From NCBI GenBank assembly GCA_900315995.1, contig ONBF01000016.1:1-39083 (forward strand): a stretch of DNA of 39,083 nt, read 5' to 3'. Position numbers and translations under genes: made by a program. The stretch is from an uncultured Eubacteriales bacterium. Lineage in GTDB: Bacteria; Bacillota; Clostridia; Christensenellales; RUG350. Shown piece by piece: positions 15,621 through 23,342 of the stretch; within the stretch, counting starts at the first letter, position 1, and every line of letters starts with the position of its first letter. The notes below the pieces were generated by a model that saw nothing but the letters and a program-made list of their open reading frames with translations, made no database searches and was not told where the DNA came from.

Positions 15621-18170
15621 ATGGAACTGAAAAGATTTCAAAGAGATGTAATAAACGATCTCAATCGCTATTGTGAACTGTTGAATACTACCAACAGCGT
15701 TTCGGGTGCCTATACAGAGTTTTGGGCGGAGAAAAACGTTCACGTCGGATTCGGTGCAATTCCGCCGTATAAGAACACGATAGAAAACACGCCGCACGTT
15801 TGTTTCAAAGTGCCAACGGGCGGCGGCAAAACCTTTTTGGCGTGCAATGCGCTGAAAACTATTTTTGACAACTTGCCGAGCAAGAAAGCAAAGTTGGTCG
15901 TTTGGCTTGTGCCGTCGGAAGCCATTTTAACGCAAACGCTGAAAAACCTTTCCGATCCGTCGCACCCCTATCGTCAAAAGATTGAAACGCATTTCAACGG
16001 GCGCGTGCAAGTATATGACAAGCAACAAGTTTTGGACGGGCAACAGTTTAATCCAACGACGGTAAACGAACAACTTTGTATTGTCGTAATGAGTTTTGAC
16101 AGTTTCCGTATTCGCAATAAAGAAGGCAGAAAGGTATATCAAGAGAACGGTAATCTTCAATCGTTCACAAAATGTATCGAAACGCCAGACACGTTGATTG
16201 ACAACGTGGATGAAACCGCGCTTATTCAAGTGTTCAATCAACTTTCGCCCGTTGTGATCGTGGACGAAAGCCATCACACGACGGGCGATCTCAGCGTCGA
16301 GATGTTGAGAAATCTCAATCCGAGTTTTATTCTCGATTTGACGGCGACGCCGCGTGAAAACAGCAATATAATTTCTTATGTGGACGCCGCGCAACTCAAA
16401 GCGGAGAATATGGTTAAATTACCCGTTATCGTCTATAATCGTCCGTCGCAAGAAGAAGTGATCGCCGACGCGTTGGATTTGCGAAACAAGTTGGACGAAC
16501 TTGCGCGGTCGAAATCGGACGGGGGATATATTCGTCCTATCGTATTGTTTCAAGCGCAACCGAAGCAGGCGGAGAATAAAGAAACGTTTGAAAAATTGAA
16601 GAAACGGCTTGTAGATAACGGTATCCCCGAAGAAGAGATTGCCATCAAAACGGCGGAAATAAACGAACTGAAAAACATTGATTTACAATCTCCCGATTGC
16701 AAAATCAAGTACATAATTACGGTAAACGCTTTGAAAGAAGGTTGGGACTGTCCGTTTGCGTATATCCTTGCAACTCTTGCAAATAAGACTTCGACTGTGG
16801 ACGTGGAACAGATTTTGGGACGTGTTTTGCGTTTGCCTTATACACAACAAAACGAAAGTAAGTTTTTGAATTTGTCGTATGTGCTGACTTGTTCTAACGA
16901 CTTTCATACGACGATCACAAAGGTTATTAAGGGTTTGAACGACGCGGGCTTTAGTGAAAAGGAATATCGTATTGCCGAAGAAAAGCTGGTTGTCGCACCT
17001 GCGCCGGAGCTTGTTCAAACGCAAATGCAACTTGACGATGATAGCAACGAAGAGGAGTTCTTGCAGTTTGACGACAGCGCACTCAAGAGTATAATCGAAG
17101 AACGCAAGAACACGACGGAAACGACGTCGGCTATTGACACCATGCTTTCCGGTGCGGAAGCAAGCAGTGACGCTTATGACGAAGCGATGAAACAGGCGAC
17201 GGAAGAGCCTGCCGGAGATTTACCTTTGGAGGTGAGAAGTAAAGTGACTACCTACCGCATGTATGAACAATTCAAAGATGAAGCATTATCTCTTGAAATC
17301 CCGCAATTCTTTATCAAAGGATTGCCAAGTCTGTTTACACTTGACGATCCCGACCACAAAGATTTGCTTACCAAAGAAGAACTGACGAATGGGTTCACGT
17401 TGAAAGATAAGGACGCAACTGTTGATTTCAGCGCGGCGCTTGAGTCCGTCGTGGAAGTGGACGTACGGAAAAACGAAAAGCCGAAGCCCGAAAGTCGCGT
17501 AAAAGAGTGCAAGGCTAAGATAAAGGATATGCTTGAAAAAATCGATTGCGTCGCGGGTAGTGATTTGACTGCGTATATTAACCGTATTGTCGAGAATATG
17601 AACGGTGACGAACTCGCCGCAATGGAAAAGAATTTGTATGGCTATTCTATGAAGATTCGTGCAAAAATAGATTGGTTAATAGAAGAATATCGTGTACAGC
17701 GATTCAAACATCTGCTTGAAACGGGCACGGTGGAGTGTTTACCGTCGTTCCGTCTGAGCAGAGAAATCAATCCGGGAAAACCTTTCGGCGCTTTGGATAA
17801 ATCACTGTATGTCGAAGAACAAGAAGTAAACGGTTTTGAATTGCAAGTTATAGAGAAAGTCGCTTCTTTGCCAAACGTTAAGTGGTGGCATAGGAATATG
17901 GAGAGAACGGAATTTTGTATCAACGGTTATCTTAATCACTATCCCGACTTTATGGTTATGACAAACAGCGGCAAGGTTGTTATGATTGAAACTAAAGGCG
18001 AACATTTGACCTCCAACGACGACAGCCGTGCCAAAGCCGAACTCGGCAAGATTTGGCAAGCGCAAGCAGGCGCGAAATATCGTTATTATATGGTCAGCGC
18101 AGAACATATCAACGGCAATCCCGATGCAACGGCGTTGGACGCTTTTTTGCGGATAATGAAAGAGCTTTAA
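15621..18170 (+). CDS. res: Type III restriction-modification Res subunit (helicase/nuclease)
   Basis: Res is the ATP-dependent translocase and endonuclease partner of Mod. The 849-residue protein contains an SF2 helicase core: Walker A VPTGGGKT (64-71), DESHH (215-219), TATPR (241-245) and the motif VI stretch VEQILGRVLRLP near 393-404. At the C-terminus a PD-(D/E)xK nuclease is visible as PDF (775-777), then E790-T-K792. All catalytic parts look intact and the frame is unbroken, so the system is probably active if Mod pairs with it. AGAGGTG precedes the start. The gene ends 73 bp before the convergent hydF stop. Confidence 0.94.
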   Translation: MELKRFQRDVINDLNRYCELLNTTNSVSGAYTEFWAEKNVHVGFGAIPPYKNTIENTPHVCFKVPTGGGKTFLACNALKTIFDNLPSKKAKLVVWLVPSEAILTQTLKNLSDPSHPYRQKIETHFNGRVQVYDKQQVLDGQQFNPTTVNEQLCIVVMSFDSFRIRNKEGRKVYQENGNLQSFTKCIETPDTLIDNVDETALIQVFNQLSPVVIVDESHHTTGDLSVEMLRNLNPSFILDLTATPRENSNIISYVDAAQLKAENMVKLPVIVYNRPSQEEVIADALDLRNKLDELARSKSDGGYIRPIVLFQAQPKQAENKETFEKLKKRLVDNGIPEEEIAIKTAEINELKNIDLQSPDCKIKYIITVNALKEGWDCPFAYILATLANKTSTVDVEQILGRVLRLPYTQQNESKFLNLSYVLTCSNDFHTTITKVIKGLNDAGFSEKEYRIAEEKLVVAPAPELVQTQMQLDDDSNEEEFLQFDDSALKSIIEERKNTTETTSAIDTMLSGAEASSDAYDEAMKQATEEPAGDLPLEVRSKVTTYRMYEQFKDEALSLEIPQFFIKGLPSLFTLDDPDHKDLLTKEELTNGFTLKDKDATVDFSAALESVVEVDVRKNEKPKPESRVKECKAKIKDMLEKIDCVAGSDLTAYINRIVENMNGDELAAMEKNLYGYSMKIRAKIDWLIEEYRVQRFKHLLETGTVECLPSFRLSREINPGKPFGALDKSLYVEEQEVNGFELQVIEKVASLPNVKWWHRNMERTEFCINGYLNHYPDFMVMTNSGKVVMIETKGEHLTSNDDSRAKAELGKIWQAQAGAKYRYYMVSAEHINGNPDATALDAFLRIMKEL

Positions 18171-18243
18171 TATTTGAGAGAATATGCGATTAAGCGTTTT
18201 AAGTCGATTTACTTTGTTTGATAAACGGAAATAATGTTTAATT

Positions 18244-19446
18244 TTATTGATAAACGGGAAGTGAAAACTTCAAAGCTTTGAGACTTCTTTCCAAAATCCC
18301 GTGCATATGCGCGATGGCTACGCCGTAATTGACTATCGGAACGTTCGCATTACGGGCGATGGACAGTCGCGCGTTCATTTCCGCTTCGTTCAGCATACAA
18401 CCGCCGCAATGTACAATCAAGGCGTATTCTTTAAGATCGGACGGGAAATCGTTACCCGAAGTAAAATTAAATTCAAGATTGGCTTTTGTGAATTTTTCAA
18501 TCCACATCGGAAGTTTGACCGTTCCTATATCGTTGCATTGACGGTGATGCGTACATCCTTCCGAGATTAACACTTTATCGCCGTTTTTCAATTCGGAAAG
18601 AGCGGTTGCGCCGTGCACGAGAATTTCGAGAGTGCCTTTGTAACGCGCGAAAAGAATAGAGAAAGAAGTCAAAGGTATACTTTCGTCAACTGTTTTCGAC
18701 ACGGTTTCGAAGACTTGCGAATCGGTGATGACAAGTTTTGGTTTTTTGATAAGATTATCGAGAGTGTTTTTGAGTTCGGTCGGTTGACAACAGACTACGG
18801 CGCAATGAATATCCAACAATTCGCGCAACGTTTGTTGTTGTGGCAGAATCAATCTGCCTTTCGGTGCCGATTCGTCTATCGGCATAACCAAAACAACGGT
18901 ATCGCCGCGTTCAACAAGATCTGCGGCAATCATTTTTTGCTTATTTTTCGGTGTGATGAATTTCCCCAAAAGTTCTTTGAGTTTCCAAACGTTCTCTCCT
19001 GTTTTTGCGCTGACGTATAGTTCGTTTTCTTTCAAAGCGTTGCGTTCTGAAAGCAGATCCGCTTTATTATACGCAATTATAAACGGGGTATTTCTTTCTT
19101 GAAACAAAGAGAGAAGCTTTTTGTCGGTTTCGGTAATTCCCGCGGTCGCGTCCGCTACCAATACGGCAATATCCGTCTTACGTAGGCACGCGACGGTTTT
19201 TTCGACGCGCATTTCGCCGAGTGTTCCTTCGTCATCGAATCCGGGAGTGTCGATTATCGAAACGGGACCCAACGGCAAGAGTTCCATTGCTTTTTGTACG
19301 GGATCGGTCGTCGTCCCTTTGATATCCGATACAATGGAAAGTTTTTGTCCCGTAACGGCGTTTACCAAACTTGATTTTCCCGCGTTGCGCAACCCGAAGA
19401 AGCCGATATTAATTCGTTCTGCCGAAACTGTTTCGTTCAAACTCAT
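18244..19446 (-). CDS. hydF: [FeFe]-hydrogenase maturation GTPase HydF
   Basis: HydF is the scaffold on which the 2Fe subcluster is assembled before transfer to the hydrogenase. The 400-residue protein has a GTPase domain with GLRNAGKSS (18-26), DTPGFDDEG and NKAD, then the metal-binding C-terminal domain with the expected ligands C298-T-H300 and C347-x-x-C350. A longer frame opens at 19548, but the family N-terminus (MSLNETVSAERINIGFFG) fits the ATG at 19446, 10 bp behind the hydG stop. The Shine-Dalgarno is weak, so translation may be coupled to hydG. It is the last gene of the minus-strand hyd operon. Confidence 0.95.
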   Translation of the reverse strand: MSLNETVSAERINIGFFGLRNAGKSSLVNAVTGQKLSIVSDIKGTTTDPVQKAMELLPLGPVSIIDTPGFDDEGTLGEMRVEKTVACLRKTDIAVLVADATAGITETDKKLLSLFQERNTPFIIAYNKADLLSERNALKENELYVSAKTGENVWKLKELLGKFITPKNKQKMIAADLVERGDTVVLVMPIDESAPKGRLILPQQQTLRELLDIHCAVVCCQPTELKNTLDNLIKKPKLVITDSQVFETVSKTVDESIPLTSFSILFARYKGTLEILVHGATALSELKNGDKVLISEGCTHHRQCNDIGTVKLPMWIEKFTKANLEFNFTSGNDFPSDLKEYALIVHCGGCMLNEAEMNARLSIARNANVPIVNYGVAIAHMHGILERSLKALKFSLPVYQ

Positions 19447-19456
19447 AATGCTATAC

Positions 19457-20914
19457 TCAAAACCGAAAATCTCTGTGATCCGTGTTAATGATTTCCCGAA
19501 TATTACGTTCCGTAATCGTTCGTATTTTTTCATTGGGGATGCGCGCAAGTTCGTTTTCTATCATTTTATATCCGACGGTTTTTGTTTCGTGAGAAGCATA
19601 ATCTTGAAGATATTCCGATAAAGTCATCAACGCGTTTGGATGGCAGCAATTCAAAATTTGTCCGCTTTTACATAAACTCATAAAGCGGTCACCCGTACGT
19701 CCTTCGCGATAGCAAGCCGTACAAAAAGACGGGATGTGTCCGTTTTCTATCAACCAGCGAACGACTTCGTCGAGAGAGCGTTGATCCGAAACGTCGAATT
19801 GTTCCGTGTCGTGCGGACGATTTTCGGCGGAATATCCCGCATAACCGCCCACGCTTGTTCGCGATCCGCCGCTTACTTGTGAAATTCCGAGACGCAAAAG
19901 GCGGGAGCGCGTTTTTTCCGTCTCACGAGTGGAAATGATTATTCCGGTGTAAGGGACGGCAAGGCGAATACACGCGGTAATCTTGGCAAACGTGTCGTCG
20001 TCTATTCCGCCGTCAAAATTGTTCGGATCGATACCGTCGGCTTGTTTTATACGGGGGACGCTGATTGTATGCGGTCCGACGCCATAAACGGCTTCGAGAT
20101 GTTCCGCATGCATCAATAGTCCCGTAAATTCGTATTTATAATTTTCCAACCCGAACAAAACGCCCAAACCGACGTCGTCTATTCCACCCTCTACTGCGCG
20201 ATCCATTGCTTCGGTATGATAAATGTAATCGTGTTTCGGACCCGTCGGATGCAAAGCAAGATATTTCTCTTTATGATAGGTCTCTTGGAAAAGTATATAT
20301 GTTCCTATGCCCGCATCTTTAAGTTTACGATAGTTTTCAACGGTTGTAGCGGCGATATTGACGTTAACGCGACGTATATCTCCGTTTTTGCTGTGGACGC
20401 CGTAGATAGTTCCGATACAGTCGAGTATATATTCAATCGGATTGTTTACGGGGTCTTCGCCCGCTTCGATTGCAAGGCGTTTATGTCCCATATCTTGCAA
20501 GGCGATGACTTCTTCTCTGACTTGCTCTTGCGTGAGTTTTTTGCGCGGTATATTATTGTTTTTAATGTGATACGGACAGTATACGCAACCGTTTACGCAG
20601 TAATTGGAAAGATACAAAGGCGCGAAGATTACGATACGATTGCCGTAAAATGCAAGTTTGATTTCTTCCGCGATTTTTTCGATTTCCCGATTGATTTCCG
20701 AATCTTCCGATGCGAGCAAAACAGAAGCTTCTCTATGCGTTAAACCACGGCATTTGTATCCCGTTTTACATTTTATCGGGCGCGCTTTTTCAAGGATTTC
20801 GCGGATTAGCGGAAGATCGTTTTTGTGTTTTTCGGCATAGGCGAGAGTTTCTCGAATCTCGTTATCGTTTATAAACGTTTCCGCATACATTGACTTCGGG
20901 TCATAAATTGGCAT
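19457..20914 (-). CDS. hydG: [FeFe]-hydrogenase maturase HydG (tyrosine lyase)
   Basis: HydG is a radical SAM enzyme that cleaves tyrosine to give the CO and CN ligands of the H-cluster, with p-cresol as by-product. In this 485-residue protein the SAM cluster motif is C106-x3-C110-x2-C113 (CVNGCVYC). The C-terminal region has the cysteines of the second, dangler-iron cluster (FCTACYREGRTGDRF). The start has AGGAGG well placed. It sits between hydE and hydF with 25 and 10 bp gaps, and all three share one transcript. Length and motifs agree with the true HydG rather than the related ThiH. Confidence 0.96.
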   Translation of the reverse strand: MPIYDPKSMYAETFINDNEIRETLAYAEKHKNDLPLIREILEKARPIKCKTGYKCRGLTHREASVLLASEDSEINREIEKIAEEIKLAFYGNRIVIFAPLYLSNYCVNGCVYCPYHIKNNNIPRKKLTQEQVREEVIALQDMGHKRLAIEAGEDPVNNPIEYILDCIGTIYGVHSKNGDIRRVNVNIAATTVENYRKLKDAGIGTYILFQETYHKEKYLALHPTGPKHDYIYHTEAMDRAVEGGIDDVGLGVLFGLENYKYEFTGLLMHAEHLEAVYGVGPHTISVPRIKQADGIDPNNFDGGIDDDTFAKITACIRLAVPYTGIIISTRETEKTRSRLLRLGISQVSGGSRTSVGGYAGYSAENRPHDTEQFDVSDQRSLDEVVRWLIENGHIPSFCTACYREGRTGDRFMSLCKSGQILNCCHPNALMTLSEYLQDYASHETKTVGYKMIENELARIPNEKIRTITERNIREIINTDHRDFRF

Positions 20915-20939
20915 TTCGGCAGCCTCCTGAATTTATATT

Positions 20940-21995
20940 TTAAGTTGTTTTTACGGGATCGCCACGAGACGTGACAATACGGTATCCGATGGAGTCGATT
21001 CGCTTTTTGAGACAAGCAAGACACAGTGTCGGTTCTTCTTCCGTGCAAATCTTTCCATCATATAATATGTAATTTGTTTTTGCGGAAAGCGGCGAGATAT
21101 TCGGCATAACGACGTTTGCGCCCGCCGAAATTCCGCGTTCTCTTCCGTGTGGGGTGACGGTGGCAAGTGCCGTTGTCGCGGGAAGTAAAACGCTTGGCAA
21201 AATAAGTCTGATAACGGATAAAAGAAAAATCGTCAATTCGGCAGTACCGCTTTTCATATTGCAAAAGGGTGTGTTTTTGTGTGAAATGAAAGGACCTATT
21301 CCGCACATTTCGGGACGAAACGTTTCAAGGAAAAAAAGGTCTTTTGCAATAATTTCAGGCGTTTGATACGGCGATCCGACCATAAATCCGCAACCGACTT
21401 GATAGCCGATTTCGCGAAGATTATATAAACATTGTATTCTGTTTTCAAATGAACAGTCCACGGGGTGAAGTTTTCCGTAATGAACTGCGTCCGCGGTTTC
21501 GTGGCGCAAAAGATAGCGATCTGCTCCCGCTTGAAACAATTTTCGGAAACTTATTTTTCCGCGTTCGCCGAGAGATAGCGTAATTGCGCAATCGGGATAG
21601 AGTGCTTTTACAGTCGAAATCAAATCGCAAAGCAAATCATCGGTGTAGAAAGAGTCCTCTCCGCCTTGTAACACAAAAGTTCTGATTCCCAAAGCGTACC
21701 CACTTTTGCAACAAGCAAGTATATCTTCCGCCGAAAGACGATACCTTTTGCATTTTTTATTACTTCGACGAATACCGCAATAAAAGCAATCATTTTTGCA
21801 GTAATTGCTTATTTCGATCAATCCGCGAACGTAAACGTCATTGCCGTACACGCTTTTGCGGACGTTTTCCGCATGTTCTTGTAAGAATTTTGCGGTTGTA
21901 TCCGTTCTGTATCTTATAAGCTCCGCATATTCTTCGACTTTGAGACTATGTTGCTCCGCAAGTTTTTTCGCGAGAAAAAGCGATCGATTATTCAT
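20940..21995 (-). CDS. hydE: [FeFe]-hydrogenase maturase HydE
   Basis: HydE is a radical SAM protein acting between HydG and HydF in building the dithiomethylamine-bridged diiron centre. The 351-residue protein has C66-x3-C70-x2-C73 (CKNDCFYC) near the start of a TIM-barrel, plus FVLQGGEDSFY and SLGERG, both usual for HydE. Its ATG overlaps the stop of the upstream regulator (ATGA), so translation is coupled. Context with hydG and hydF removes the ambiguity with biotin synthase and PylB. Confidence 0.95.
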   Translation of the reverse strand: MNNRSLFLAKKLAEQHSLKVEEYAELIRYRTDTTAKFLQEHAENVRKSVYGNDVYVRGLIEISNYCKNDCFYCGIRRSNKKCKRYRLSAEDILACCKSGYALGIRTFVLQGGEDSFYTDDLLCDLISTVKALYPDCAITLSLGERGKISFRKLFQAGADRYLLRHETADAVHYGKLHPVDCSFENRIQCLYNLREIGYQVGCGFMVGSPYQTPEIIAKDLFFLETFRPEMCGIGPFISHKNTPFCNMKSGTAELTIFLLSVIRLILPSVLLPATTALATVTPHGRERGISAGANVVMPNISPLSAKTNYILYDGKICTEEEPTLCLACLKKRIDSIGYRIVTSRGDPVKTT

Positions 21996-22237
21996 TTTGA
22001 AGATAGCGCGGTTTTAACGCTGAGTCCGGGTATCGATCCGATTTTGCCGGCGAGTGAAGAAATAATATCCTGTGGCGCGTCGAGCGCAATGCAAATTACG
22101 TTAATGTTTTTTTCTTTATAAGGTATTCCCATTCGCCCGATAATAAACTGACGATATTCGTGAAGAATATCGTTAAGTTTATCCACGGATTCTTGTTTTT
22201 CCACTATGATGCTGATAACAGCTACTCTCGTTATAAT
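21992..22237 (-). CDS. TM1266-type iron-only hydrogenase system regulator, non-AUG start
   Basis: This small ACT-fold protein is about 81 residues long. It belongs to the family found with hydEGF and called a putative iron-only hydrogenase system regulator (TM1266, TIGR03959). The core reads LNDILHEYRQFIIGRMGIPY...GKIGSIPGLSVKTAL. The first canonical start is a GTG at 22204, but it has no ribosome site and would drop the first beta strand (TRVAVISIIVE), which the family needs. A strong GGGAGG at 22245-22250 stands 7 bases before an ATT at 22237 (ATA codons on either side), and no ATG lies between it and an upstream stop. I therefore place the start at ATT. It overlaps hydE by 4 nt. Confidence 0.8.
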   Translation of the reverse strand: MITRVAVISIIVEKQESVDKLNDILHEYRQFIIGRMGIPYKEKNINVICIALDAPQDIISSLAGKIGSIPGLSVKTALSSK

Positions 22238-22366
22238 TATTTTACCTCCCGATATATTTCGTTATTATAAAAAATCGCCGTACGACAAAAAGTACGGCAA
22301 TCAAAAAATATTTGAATCGACGTACCTTTCGCGCAGCTTTCGCTTTGAGTCAGGAACAACATTTTT
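22238..22366 (-). promoter_or_regulatory. hyd operon leader with transcription attenuator
   Basis: The 5' leader (about 120 nt, minus strand) contains an intrinsic terminator: stem GCCGTAC (22298-22292) / GTACGGC (22283-22277), then GA and six Ts ending at 22269. An upstream segment CGAAAGGTACG (22331-22321) can pair with CGTACTTTTTG (22296-22286) over 11 continuous pairs with two G-U. That antiterminator helix uses the terminator's 5' arm, so the two are exclusive. Upstream still, AGC-GAAA-GCT forms a small hairpin. The architecture is that of a riboswitch or protein-bound attenuator. I could not match it to a known class. Confidence 0.6.
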
Positions 22367-22395
22367 ATCATACAAACGTATCTTGAATTTGTCAA
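22367..22395 (-). promoter_or_regulatory. hyd operon promoter
   Basis: On the minus strand, a perfect TTGACA (22395-22390), a 17-bp spacer and TATGAT (22372-22367) give a strong promoter. It would start transcription near 22360, upstream of the attenuator-like leader. Confidence 0.8.
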
Positions 22396-22450
22396 GTGAG
22401 TTTTTATTTTTTCGGCTTGGTTTTTTATCAAATCAACGAGTAAACTACGC

Positions 22451-22478
22451 TTGACGTAAAAAACAAATATAATATAAT
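22451..22478 (+). promoter_or_regulatory. Promoter of the YdeI-like gene
   Basis: TTGACG (22451-22456), a 16-bp spacer and TATAAT (22473-22478) stand 61 bp before the ATG at 22540. It diverges from the hyd promoter. Confidence 0.65.
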
Positions 22479-22539
22479 TAAAACAGACGGGGAAAAACCA
22501 CGATAACATTGCAAGAGGCAAAATTATAATCGGAAAACA

Positions 22540-23106
22540 ATGGATAAACAAATTTTGTACTGTAAAGACCGCAAAGAGTGGCGGGAGTGGCTTAGTACAC
22601 ACTTTGAGACGGAAAGCGAGATATGGTTCGTATTTCCGACGTTATCGTCGGGAGAAGTCGGCGTTACTTATAACGACGCTGTCGAAGAAGCGTTATGTTT
22701 TAATTGGATAGACGGACAGGCGGGAACTTTGGACGATACGCACCATATACGCCGATTTACGCCGAGACGAAAAGGAAGCGCATTTTCAAGACCGAATATC
22801 GAAAGACTTATTTGGCTCGATAAGCATAATATGTTGCACGAAAGCGTCAAAAAGTCGGTTAAAGATATTATAAACGCGCCGTTTGTCTATCCCGAAGATA
22901 TAATCGACGCGATTAAAAGCGATAAAGTCGCGTGGAAAAATTACAATGCTTTTACGGAGCCGTATAAGAGAATAAGAGTTGCATACATCGACGCCGCGCG
23001 CAAACGTCCCGATGAATTTCAAAAGAGACTTGATAACTTTATTAATCAAACGAGACAAAATAAATTGATAATAGGTTACGGCGGAATAGAAAAGTATTAT
23101 AATTAA
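22540..23106 (+). CDS. YdeI/OmpD-associated family protein
   Basis: This 188-residue protein matches the family annotated as bacteriocin-protection, YdeI or OmpD-associated. The typical pattern is visible: W-REWL near the start, EIWFVF, YNDAVEEALCFNWIDGQ (46-62), RFTPRRKGSAFSRPNIER and a C-terminal helical end. It has no signal peptide or membrane segment and should be cytoplasmic. The molecular activity of the family is not established, and the name comes from indirect phenotypes. It is expressed from its own promoter divergent to the hyd operon; the ribosome site is weak (CGGA). Confidence 0.8.
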   Translation: MDKQILYCKDRKEWREWLSTHFETESEIWFVFPTLSSGEVGVTYNDAVEEALCFNWIDGQAGTLDDTHHIRRFTPRRKGSAFSRPNIERLIWLDKHNMLHESVKKSVKDIINAPFVYPEDIIDAIKSDKVAWKNYNAFTEPYKRIRVAYIDAARKRPDEFQKRLDNFINQTRQNKLIIGYGGIEKYYN

Positions 23107-23342
23107 GTGAGAAATTGCGCTAAATCATTTCAAACCCGTACTTCGTTTGAGTGAACGCATATGTCGAACTGCCATTACAAAGGACGTAAAAGCGTTGAAA
23201 ATTTTCGACGTACTCGACAATATAAAAGCGGTTTGTTAGGCGTATACACTTACACCGTATATGACGGTGTGCCGAATTATAAAGAAATGAAATGATATGT
23301 GATTTTTTGAAAAGTCAGAGATATAAAAAGGGGAGATAGGTT
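23107..23342 (+). other. Intergenic region before the MATE gene
   Basis: It contains an open frame of 44 codons (23161-23295) without a ribosome site and a hairpin ACACCGT / ACGGTGT near 23252-23270. There is no T-run after the hairpin. I see nothing else that can be named; it may be the remnant of a lost gene. Confidence 0.35.

Noticed and set aside
22202-22204. GTG as start of the hydrogenase-system regulator
   Set aside because: No ribosome site, and it would remove the first beta strand of the family fold; the GGGAGG lies further upstream before ATT/ATA.
23252-23270. ACACCGT / ACGGTGT hairpin as a terminator
   Set aside because: It is not followed by a T-run on either strand.
23161-23295. 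44-codon frame before the MATE gene
   Set aside because: No ribosome site or homology that I can recognise; possibly a gene remnant, so kept only as part of the intergenic description.
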